A DNA stretch of 64,000 nucleotides from JALHSW01 sp963720675 (lineage in GTDB: Bacteria > Actinomycetota > Acidimicrobiia > IMCC26256 > PALSA-555): assembly GCA_963720675.1 (NCBI GenBank), contig CAVRGH010000007.1, forward strand, positions 186,001 to 250,000, written 5' to 3'. Below are positions 20,516 through 27,229 of the stretch, one piece after another (within the stretch, counting starts at the first letter, position 1; every line of letters starts with the position of its first letter). A program made the translations under genes and the position numbers. Below the pieces are notes generated by a model. It did not search any database, was not told where the DNA came from, and saw only the letters and a list, made by a program, of their open reading frames with translations.

Positions 20516-20740
20516 TCATCCCTAGTGCCATCCCTAGTTCTGGGGTGGACGTAGTCACACCCAGTGGACACAGTGGACGGAATCCAAGCCCCAGTGGACG
20601 TGCTGGACCCAGTGGACGGGGTCCGCAGTCTTCCTAGACCGTGTGCGCAGGTTCGAATCCTGCCGGGGGCGCGTTTGCGCTGGTCAGGGCGTCGCGGATG
20701 TGACCCGAGACGCTCCGATCCATCGGTGCGCGACATCGAT
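20516..20740 (+). repeat. tRNA-Arg(CCU)-derived repeat, copy 3 (candidate att site)
   Basis: Starts with CATCCCTAGTGCCATCCCTAG and carries five GTGGAC hexamers. The tRNA 3' half is at 20630-20672 with one change in the loop region (TTCCTAGACC). The right flank CGTTTGCGCTGGTCAGGGCG matches copy 1 closely and extends to about 20740. It separates cassette B from cassette C. Confidence 0.85.
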
Positions 20741-20825
20741 GCACGACGTGAACCGCGTATCACTGCGCGTCGCGCATCGTCGGGAACTCGACCTGCTGTC
20801 GCTGCCAGCCGGCGACCATGCTCCA

Positions 20826-21002
20826 CACCTGGCCGTGCTCTCAGGACATCGACGTTGGGCTCGGCTCTGCCTGGTTGGCCGGCGTATCGGAGTCAGCGCC
20901 GAGGTATGCAGCGACGACAGCCGGCTCGCGAAGGATCTCGGCGGGCGTGCCCTCGGCGATCTTGCGTCCGAAGTCGAGCACCACGATCCGGTCGCACACC
21001 GT
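20826..21002 (-). pseudogene. Remnant of a LivG-type ABC ATPase C-terminus
   Basis: The minus strand reads VCDRIVVLDFGRKIAEG then TPAEILREPAVVAAYLGAD, the characteristic end of LivG ATPases after the H-loop. Nothing recognisable precedes VCDRI, so the Walker A and signature regions are missing. It differs in sequence from both full LivG domains in the window and so is not a simple copy of either. It is a gene scrap inside cassette C. Confidence 0.7.
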
Positions 21003-21047
21003 GCTCGCCGATGAGCCGAGGTCGTCGCCCGAGTCCGGGGCACCAGC

Positions 21048-21176
21048 GTGAACGCGCTCATCGTCGATTCCCTCTCGGTGGAGATCGAGCGCGTCCGCAC
21101 CGACAAGGACTCCACCGCCCGCGCCCGGAAGCTGCTCGAGCGCGATCAGGAGCTCTTGGACCGCCTCGCTCGGTGA
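21048..21176 (+). CDS. Short antitoxin-like protein upstream of a doc remnant
   Basis: 42 residues from GTG at 21048, reading SLSVEIERVRTDKDSTARAR then KLLERDQELLDRLAR. It looks like the charged C-terminal part of a type II antitoxin, possibly cut at its N-terminus. Its stop overlaps the start of the Doc-like frame (gTGA), the usual layout of antitoxin and toxin. The identification rests mainly on this coupling. Confidence 0.5.
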   Translation: MNALIVDSLSVEIERVRTDKDSTARARKLLERDQELLDRLAR

Positions 21177-21325
21177 CCCGGTACCTGACCCTGGCCGAGT
21201 ACTTCTGGCTGGCGGAGCAGGTCACCGGCACCGAAGCCGCAGTTGCTCGTCAAGGCTGCCGAGTCGAGCTGGACCCTCGCCCTCAGAGAGCCGAGGGTCC
21301 ACTCGAGGGAGGCGTCAGGCGTTGA
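21173..21325 (+). pseudogene. Truncated Doc (Fic-fold) toxin
   Basis: Starts TRYLTLAEYFWLAEQVTGTEA, the recognisable N-terminus of actinobacterial Doc toxins. The HPFxxGNKR active-site motif of the Fic domain is absent, because the frame ends about 50 codons in and runs into the 3' end of the Hsp20 gene on the other strand. A second frame continues with LVKAAESSWTLAL, suggesting a frameshift as well. A full Doc is about 125 residues, so this is an inactive remnant: the third toxin-antitoxin locus in the array. Confidence 0.7.
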
Positions 21326-21737
21326 TGGCTTCCTGGCGTTCGCCGTTGGAGGTGATGTTGATCTTGCGCGGCTTGGCCCGTTCCGAGACGGGGATCGTGA
21401 TGGTCAACACACCGGTCTCGTACTTGGCGTTGATGTTTTCGGTGTCGAGGCCGTCGCCGAGGAAGAGCTGGCGGACGAACTGCCCGTAGGTCCGCTCGGC
21501 GGCGACGACCTCATCGCCCTCCCCGGGCTGCCAGCGCCGTTCGGCCTTGATGTTGAGCATGTCGTGTTCAGCCGTGACATCGATGGTCGACGAGTCGAAG
21601 CCCGGCAGGTCCACATTGATGATGTACTCGTCGCCGTGGCGGTAGGCGTCCAACGGCATCGTGGGTTGGCGTGCTGGGCCCCATGAACGCTCGAAAACGC
21701 GGTCGAGGTCACGGAACGGGTCGAATCGAGTGAGCAT
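21315..21737 (-). CDS. Hsp20/alpha-crystallin family small heat-shock protein
   Basis: 140 residues. The ATG at 21737 has a near-perfect ribosome site (AAGGAGGAG). The short N-terminal arm FDPFRDLDRVFERSWG leads into the alpha-crystallin domain: DEYIINVDLPGFDSSTIDV, a variable loop, YGQFVRQLFLGDGLD and KYETGVLTITIPVSE, whose GVLTI follows the conserved small-Hsp core. A basic tail ends PRKINITSNGERQ. It is an ATP-independent holdase that would form oligomers. The start overlaps the recombinase-like gene by 29 bases, so they probably share a transcript. Small Hsps are a frequent accessory cargo of actinobacterial elements. Confidence 0.95.
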   Translation of the reverse strand: MLTRFDPFRDLDRVFERSWGPARQPTMPLDAYRHGDEYIINVDLPGFDSSTIDVTAEHDMLNIKAERRWQPGEGDEVVAAERTYGQFVRQLFLGDGLDTENINAKYETGVLTITIPVSERAKPRKINITSNGERQEAINA

Positions 21738-22623
21738 GGTTCTCCTCCTTGGGGTCGTTGCGTGCGGATCCTGGGAGCAGTCGGCTGGTGGTGCGTCGGT
21801 CGTAGTGACCGAGCCGCTCTCTGATCTCGTCGAGTGCGACGCCTTCGTCGTGAGCAACCTTGACGTAGTGCCGCCGGAGCGAGTTCGCGGAGACCGCCTT
21901 GGTGATCCCCGCGTTGGCGGCGGCGCGCTTCACGAGGTAGTCGGCGCCCGACCGAGTAAGCCTCTGCGAAGGATCGCCCCGTGGGGTGCCGACGAACAGC
22001 GGGCCGGTGACGCGGTCTCCGACACACGCCGCGACGGCGACACCCGTGGTCGCTTCCAGCCTGAGACGGTGCGGGCGCGCCTGGCGAGTGATGGTCAAGG
22101 TCGGAGGCGGTGTCGTGAAGTCGTCGACATCGGCCGAGAGCGCCTCGCCGAGCTTGAGTCCATCACGAAGAAAGAGGCTCACCAGGGTCGCGGTCTTGGC
22201 CCCGAGACCCGCGGCCGCGGACGCGAGCGCTTCGGCCTCGTCGTCGGTCAGCTCGAGCGTCGTGCTGGCCGGCTCGGCCGCCGGCCTCTCGACATCCTCG
22301 GCGGGGTTGGTCGCGTCCTGCCCATTCGAGGCGTACCGGAAGAACGAGGTCAACGCGGCCAGACGACGGCGAGTCAATGCCGGACTGGCACCGGCCGCCT
22401 CGACGTCGCTCCGGTAGGCCTCCACGTCTCCCTGCGTGGCATCCAAGGGCTCACGGCCGTGCTGCTCACACCACGCCGCGAACCATGACAGATCCGCCCC
22501 ATACGCAATGCGGGTATTCCAGGACCGATGCGTGAACAGCCACGCCGCTACCACCTCCATGAACGGGGACTCTGGCGATCGACCACCGTCACCGAGCGTC
22601 ATGCCCACAGCATGCTCCGTCAT
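21709..22623 (-). CDS. Tyrosine-recombinase-like protein with altered catalytic residues
   Basis: 304 residues. The N-terminal SAM-like core-binding domain (about 20-105) is typical of XerC/phage integrases: WNTRIAYGADLSWFAAWCEQ and ALTRRRLAALTSFFRY. The C-terminal domain keeps the fold but not the chemistry. The usual GLR is GLK (Lys157), the HxLR box is NSLR (Asn247, Arg250 kept), LGH is kept (His273), and the nucleophilic tyrosine position is Leu282. Shifting frame near the end does not supply a tyrosine. It is the only recombinase-like gene in the repeat array. It may be a dead integrase, or a DNA-binding protein using the old fold. The start is ATG at 22623, with AT-rich DNA upstream. 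Confidence 0.8.
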   Translation of the reverse strand: MTEHAVGMTLGDGGRSPESPFMEVVAAWLFTHRSWNTRIAYGADLSWFAAWCEQHGREPLDATQGDVEAYRSDVEAAGASPALTRRRLAALTSFFRYASNGQDATNPAEDVERPAAEPASTTLELTDDEAEALASAAAGLGAKTATLVSLFLRDGLKLGEALSADVDDFTTPPPTLTITRQARPHRLRLEATTGVAVAACVGDRVTGPLFVGTPRGDPSQRLTRSGADYLVKRAAANAGITKAVSANSLRRHYVKVAHDEGVALDEIRERLGHYDRRTTSRLLPGSARNDPKEENHAHSIRPVP

Positions 22624-22872
22624 CAGCCTGTTGTCAATATAATCACGCCATTATGAGGACTCACGTCGCAACGCCGAGCAGCGCCGTGCCGCCGGAACGA
22701 GCGAGGGCCCCAGCGCCGCTCATCCGTCGTTGATCGGGCAAGCGCCGAACCTCGTCCCAGCCGATCGGGCTTACCCACGCAGCTCGGCGCAGAGCGGGTC
22801 CGCCTCCGAGAAAGGCCGAGCACGACCCGATCGAAGAAGCGCCGCACCCGCATTCGAGCTCGGCGACTCGTC

Positions 22873-23090
22873 CCATCCCTAGCGTTCCCCGGGCGCAGTC
22901 ACACCAGGTCGACACAGTGGACGGGTTCCAGGACCGAGTGGACACTCGGGAGTAGTGGACGGGTTTCGGAGTGTTCCTGAGCCCGGAGCGCAGGTTCGAA
23001 TCCTGCCGGGGCGCGTTTCCGCTGGCCAGCGCGTCGCGTGCGCGTGCCGCGCGAGGCCGCGGTCATTCGGTGCGCGAAACCGATGCGGGC
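22873..23090 (+). repeat. tRNA-Arg(CCU)-derived repeat, copy 4 (candidate att site)
   Basis: The most diverged upstream part: CCATCCCTAG is kept, but only three GTGGAC hexamers remain. The tRNA 3' half at 22973-23013 has changes in the loop (TTCCTGAGCC) but an intact T-arm GCAGG-TTCGAAT-CCTGC. The right flank (GACGCGCGAGGCCGCG-like, then GCGCGAAACCGATGC) matches copy 1 closely. To its left, 22624-22872 holds no recognisable gene. It forms the right edge of the detected array. Confidence 0.8.
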
Positions 23091-23186
23091 ACGAAACCCT
23101 ACAGATCAGTTGCGGAGTCTCCCGGTCCGACGCTGAGGAGCTCCGTGCCATGATCCTGGCGAGGCATCGGGGGCGTGGGGGGCGGC

Positions 23187-23307
23187 GTGAGCGATCTACC
23201 GACTGGCACGGTGACGTTCCTGTTCACCGACCTGGAAAGCTCCACCCGGCTGTGGGAGGAGCACCCCGACGCGATACGGACCGCGATCGAGGCGCAACAC
23301 CCACACC
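23187..23307 (+). pseudogene. N-terminal fragment of a class III nucleotide cyclase
   Basis: GTG at 23187 gives LPTGTVTFLFTDLESSTRLW then EEHPDAIRTAIEA, the standard start of an adenylate/guanylate-cyclase regulator. After about 40 codons the similarity stops abruptly, and the sequence becomes the tail of an unrelated enoyl-CoA hydratase. It resembles, but is not the same as, the start of the cyclase at 16654. This is a scrap just outside repeat copy 4. Confidence 0.75.
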
Positions 23308-23394
23308 CAGCTCTTCGTGCGACTCACCGCCCAGAAGTTCGAAGAGGCCGTCCGCGCCCGACGCGAGGGACGCCCACCGGAGTTCAAGGACTGA
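23308..23394 (+). pseudogene. C-terminal remnant of an enoyl-CoA hydratase
   Basis: A different frame from the cyclase fragment reads QLFVRLTAQKFEEAVRARRE then GRPPEFKD and stops at 23394. RARREGRPP-F is the standard end of crotonase-family hydratases. No crotonase core precedes it, so the gene was cut and its front replaced by array-side DNA. It lies 39 bases ahead of the SnoaL-like gene, consistent with an original hydratase, SnoaL, CoA-transferase operon. Confidence 0.65.
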
Positions 23395-23433
23395 CCGGAG
23401 CCGAGATCCACTGCCCGACCGAGGAGTCGCCCG

Positions 23434-23868
23434 ATGGGAAAGCTCGAGACCGCCAACAAGCAGGTCGTGCAGCGCTACTGGGACGCGCTCGCGCAGCGTG
23501 ACTGGGACTCGATGAAGCAGCTGCTCACCGACGATGCCCACTACACCGATGTGGGGGTTCCCGGCCCGGGAGGCACCGGCCCTGCCGGGGTGATCGCCCG
23601 GCTCCGGATCGGGCTCGACCCGCTCGAGGGCTACGACCACTTGCCCGGGAGCAACATGATCGCCGAAGGTGACCTGGTCATGACCGAGCACACGGAGCGC
23701 TGGACCTTTCACACCGGTGAGGTGATCGACCATTCGTTCGTGTCGGTGACCCAGCTGCGCGACGGGAAGATCTGTCGCTGGCACGACTACTCGCACATCG
23801 GAAACATCACCGACAACGCGCCCGCGTGGTGGCTCGAGCGCATCATCGCGGCATCGACCGAAGGATGA
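23434..23868 (+). CDS. SnoaL-like (NTF2-fold) protein
   Basis: 144 residues, of the SnoaL/limonene-epoxide-hydrolase-like fold. The N-terminal helix NKQVVQRYWDALAQRDWDSM and strand LLTDDAHYTDVGVPGPG are typical, followed by LVMTEHTERWTFHTGEVIDH and VTQLRDGKICRWHDYSHIGN. Acidic residues in the pocket (DDAHYTD, EHTERW, WHDY) could act in epoxide hydration or isomerisation, but the catalytic set is not certain. ATG at 23434 is the start. Seven bases separate it from the CoA-transferase, so they are likely one operon. Confidence 0.8.
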   Translation: MGKLETANKQVVQRYWDALAQRDWDSMKQLLTDDAHYTDVGVPGPGGTGPAGVIARLRIGLDPLEGYDHLPGSNMIAEGDLVMTEHTERWTFHTGEVIDHSFVSVTQLRDGKICRWHDYSHIGNITDNAPAWWLERIIAASTEG

Positions 23869-23875
23869 TCCCCGA

Positions 23876-25067
23876 GTGAGCACCGGTCCGATGGCGGGGA
23901 TCCGCGTCCTCGACCTCTCGATCGCGTCTGACGGGCCCGTATGCCGTCGCACTCCTCGCCGACCAGGGCGCCGACGTCGTCAAGGTCGAACGACCCGGCA
24001 TCGGCGACATCGCCCGGTGGGTCGGGGTGGCCGTGAACGGGATGAGCTCCCTCTTCCTCGTGTGCAACCGGGGAAAACGCTCGATCGCCGTCGACCTCCA
24101 GACCGCCGAGGGCGTCGCGATCGTACGGCGGCTCGCTGCCCAGGCCGACGTGATCGTCGAGAACTTCCGACCGGGCGTCATGGACCGTCTCGGTCTGGGC
24201 TACGACGAAGTGACGACCGACAATCCCGACGTCGTGTACGCGTCGCTCTCGGGATTCGGGTCCGAAGGGCCCTACCGCGACCGAAGCGCGTACGACACCG
24301 TCATGCAGGCCTACAGCGGGTTCGCCGCCAACCAGGCCGACCCCGACGACGGCATCCCGGTCTTCCTGCGTCAGACCGCGGCCGACAAGGTCACGTCCCT
24401 GTATGCGGCGCAGGCCATCACCGCCGCGCTGTTCGCCCGGGCCCGCGGCCAGGGTGGGCAGCGCCTCGAACTCTCGATGGCCGACGCGGCGGCGTCCTTC
24501 CTCTGGATCGACTCGGCCGCGAACGAGGTGCTGCTCGAGTCCGACAACACCCAGAACTCGAGCTTCGTGGCCGGCTTCCAGCCCATCCGGTTCAGCGACG
24601 GTTGGGGGATCGTGACCCCGACGTCGGACCACGACTTCGCCGGCATGTGCAAGGCGCTCGGCGTCGATGGCTACGACGACCCCCGGATCGCCACGATCGC
24701 CGAGCGGATCAAGAACCGCGACGTCCTCACCCCGGTCATGGACATGGTCTACGCGCTCGCCGCCAACTTCACCATGGCCGAGGCGACCGTGCGCTTCGAA
24801 GCCGAGCGCGTGCCGTTCGCGATGATCCTCACGCCCGACGAGCTGACCCGCGACCCCCACGCCGTCGCCATCGGCCTGTTCGAGGAGGCCGACCATCATG
24901 TGGTCGGCCGCACCCGCATGCCCCGCCATCCGACCCGTTTCCACGCGACGCCTGCACGACTCACGAGCGGTTCCCCGGCCCTCGGCGAGCACACCGACGA
25001 GATCCTCACCGAGCTCGGGCTCGAGCACGAGATCCCGCGTCTACGAACGGCGAACTTCGTCGCATGA
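23876..25067 (+). pseudogene. Class III CoA-transferase (CaiB/BaiF family), one frameshift
   Basis: Transfers CoA between carboxylates, activating an acid for beta-oxidation-type degradation. GTG at 23876 begins STGPMAGIRVLDLS, then GPYAVALLADQGADVVKVER, KRSIAVDLQTAEG, ENFRPGVMDRLGLGYDEV and SGFGSEGPYRDRSAYDTVMQA, which contains the catalytic aspartate of the family. The C-terminal part carries RVPFAMILTPDEL. A single extra C in the run at 23936-23938 shifts the frame between residues 20 and 21; with two Cs the gene is a normal 396 residues. The rest is intact, so the break may be a sequence error. The stop overlaps the nitrilase start (ATGA). Confidence 0.9.
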
Positions 25068-25999
25068 TGCGCCCCGACGACCCACGCCTCGGCCCGAGCA
25101 CCATCTCGGTCGGTTGCGTCAACTTCGAGGCGGTCGCGCGCGACAAGCCCGCCACCCTCGACAAGATCCGGGCCATGATCGGCACCGCCGCGAGCCAGGG
25201 CTGCGACCTCGTGATCTTCCCCGAACTCGCGCTCAACACCTGGGGTCGCTGCGACGACTGCGCAGCAGAGCATCGCGCCTGCGACTGGCATCTGGCGCAG
25301 GCCGAGCATGCCGAGGGTCCGGCCTCCCTCGCGATCGTCGACGCCGCGGCCGCCACGGGGACTCACGTGATCTACGGCTTCGAGGAAATGGACCCCGACG
25401 ACGGCACCGTGATCTACAACTCGGCGAACGTGGTCTCGCCCGAAGGCGTCATCGGGACCTACCGAAAACTGCACCTCGGCATCCCATTGGAGACCGATCG
25501 CTTCACGCCGGGCGATGCACTACCCGTCTTCGAGACCGACCTCGGTCCGATCGGCATCTCGATCTGTTACGACTTCTACAACAACCCCGAGTTGTGCCGC
25601 GTCCTCGCCCTCAAGGGCGCGCGGCTCCTGGTGAACCCGACGGGACGATCGGATCTCCCCCGCGCACGCGAGCACCTGGAGCAGGTCACGTTGGTGCGCG
25701 CACAGGAGAACCTGGTGTTCGCCGCGTCGGCCAACCGAGTCGGTGAGAGTCACGGCCCTCCCACGTGGGCGGGCGGAAGCGTCATCGGTGGCCCGCAGTT
25801 CCCCGGCTTCCCCACGGTCTTGGCCCGGGCGGGCACCGGTGAGGAGCTCATCACAGCGCATCTCGACTTCACCGAGCTCGCCAAGTGGTACGACTGGCTG
25901 CCCTGGCGCGAGTGGCGCTTCGGTCCCCAACAGCCGATCACCCAGCTGGTCGCCGACGAGCTCGCGCAGCTGGGTACGAACGAATCGGCCTCACGGTAG
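25064..25999 (+). CDS. Carbon-nitrogen hydrolase (nitrilase superfamily amidase)
   Basis: 311 residues. The nitrilase-superfamily triad is visible: Glu54 in FPELALNTW, Lys135 in YRKLHLG and Cys168 in ISICYDFYNNPE. The alpha-beta-beta-alpha fold strands are recognisable (VIFPEL, HVIYGFEEM, RLLVNPTGRS, LVFAASANRVG). Members hydrolyse amides, N-carbamoyl compounds or nitriles. The second acidic residue seen in amidases is present in the region DDGTVIYNSANVVSPEG, but the substrate class cannot be fixed. The ATG overlaps the CoA-transferase stop. With the two D-aminoacylase-type amidohydrolases downstream it points to an amide-bond-containing substrate for this block. Confidence 0.85.
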   Translation: MMRPDDPRLGPSTISVGCVNFEAVARDKPATLDKIRAMIGTAASQGCDLVIFPELALNTWGRCDDCAAEHRACDWHLAQAEHAEGPASLAIVDAAAATGTHVIYGFEEMDPDDGTVIYNSANVVSPEGVIGTYRKLHLGIPLETDRFTPGDALPVFETDLGPIGISICYDFYNNPELCRVLALKGARLLVNPTGRSDLPRAREHLEQVTLVRAQENLVFAASANRVGESHGPPTWAGGSVIGGPQFPGFPTVLARAGTGEELITAHLDFTELAKWYDWLPWREWRFGPQQPITQLVADELAQLGTNESASR

Positions 26000-26096
26000 A
26001 ACAACAAGAGACGAGCACCCGGCCTACGAGAGCGTCTGGTGGTCGCTCGGATCCGAGCCTCGTCCGGCCGACCACACGGTCACGGTCGAGCAGTGC

Positions 26097-27078
26097 TCAT
26101 GTCCCCGTGACGGGCGCTCGTGCGGGAACGGAGCTGAACCCGTCGTCGAGAGTTCCGCCCAGGAGCAGGGACGGTCGCTCGGCGCCGCCGAGCGGGTTCG
26201 CGATCAGGTTGAGGTCGGCGAATCCTTCGAGGTGCCCACATCGGACGGTCGCGAGCGCATCGATCGCGACGAGCCCGTCGCGGTGGTTGTAGAGGCACGC
26301 CAGCAGCTCGTCGCTCGCGATCGTGATCACCTCGCCCGTCTCGAGGCTCATGCGACTCTCGAAGTGTCGCGGGGTGAGGCCATCGTGGTCGAAGGTCACC
26401 AGGTTCTCGACCTCGCGGGCGCGCGTGATCTCACCGCGGCGCGCGACGAACCCCATCGTGACGATCGTCCCGTCGACGAGGTGCAGCGCCTCGGCGCTGA
26501 ACGAGAGCTCGGGACCGCACGACCCGGCAACCCAACGGTGGTTGCGCACGATCGTGGTGTCCCGCGGACCCCACGAATGATCGCGGTATCCCCACCCGTC
26601 GACTCCGACCCGGCGGCCATGCAGCACCACTTCACCGACGACGCGGGTCGCACACTCGACATGACCGGCGGCGAGCGTGTCGAGCGCGCCGTCGGCGACG
26701 TCGTGCCACGACGTCGGATCGTGCAGGTCGGTGAGCTCGAGCCGCAGCTCCAGACCGTCGTCGGCCCCGACGAGCACGCCCCGCCCGAGGCGCGACGGAT
26801 TCCCAGTGCAGGTCGCCCGCCCCCAGGCGCTCCGGGCCCCGATCCGCGGGGACCAGGGGGAGGCCGTTGCGCGAGCGTTGGAACACCAAGCCCTCCCCGG
26901 ACCGCTCGGTCGCGTCGGCGAGGCATCCGAGCCAGGTGAGCCCCGTCCCGCGATGCACGAACGTCCCGAACGCACCGGTCCCGACGACGTGCCGGGCGTC
27001 GTCGAAGAAGAGGAAGGCCATCGACTCCTGCCACATCGAGTCCTCGCCCGGCACGTGACAGACGCTCGTCTCGGACAA
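26097..27078 (-). pseudogene. CrtC/AttH-like (lipocalin-fold) protein, copy C, one frameshift
   Basis: About 326 residues with the two-barrel layout of hydroxyneurosporene-synthase-like proteins (probably the group listed as DUF7064/DUF7065). Reading from TTG at 27078: MWQESMAFLFFDDARHVVG, TGAFGTFVHRGTGL, then the family signature WGYRDHSWGPRD and ELSFSAEALHLVDGTIVTMG. An extra base near 26795 shifts the frame between HWESVAP and LGRGVLVG. It is transcribed away from the PEP-mobile-domain gene at 27230 across a short regulatory region. Related intact copies lie at 28951 and 29936. No catalytic role is established for the group; binding of a hydrophobic ligand is a reasonable inference. Confidence 0.7.
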
Positions 27079-27136
27079 CCCCGCACCCCCTTGGCTCGGC
27101 CTGCGCGCCTCGACGGCGTCCCGGCGTCTCGATACT

Positions 27137-27155
27137 CTACGTGTATCCGTAGGAC
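27137..27155. promoter_or_regulatory. Candidate operator CTACG-N6-CGTAG with GTATCCGTAGGAC
   Basis: An inverted repeat CTACG-TGTATC-CGTAG in the divergent region between the CrtC-like gene (27078, minus) and the PEP-mobile-domain gene (27230, plus). GTATCCGNAGNAC recurs at 40868-40880 in the divergent region ahead of the second transporter. The tandem Lrp protein encoded between them is a possible binder; this is inference. Confidence 0.35.
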
Positions 27156-27229
27156 GTCGAGGTGAGCCTCGCGATCTGAGTAGCAATACTGGAGTACGAC
27201 AACGTGAACAGCGGATCGCTAGGCATCAG

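Noticed and set aside
17394..23151. Minus-strand ORFs ending in a GRIRTCAHGLG-like motif across three repeat copies
   Set aside because: They are antisense translations of the tRNA 3' half and GTGGAC region. They recur only because the DNA repeats recur.
23876..25999. One 707-residue fusion of CoA-transferase and nitrilase
   Set aside because: The long frame arises only because the shifted start of the CoA-transferase gene runs antisense-like into the nitrilase frame. The natural unit is two genes overlapping by ATGA.
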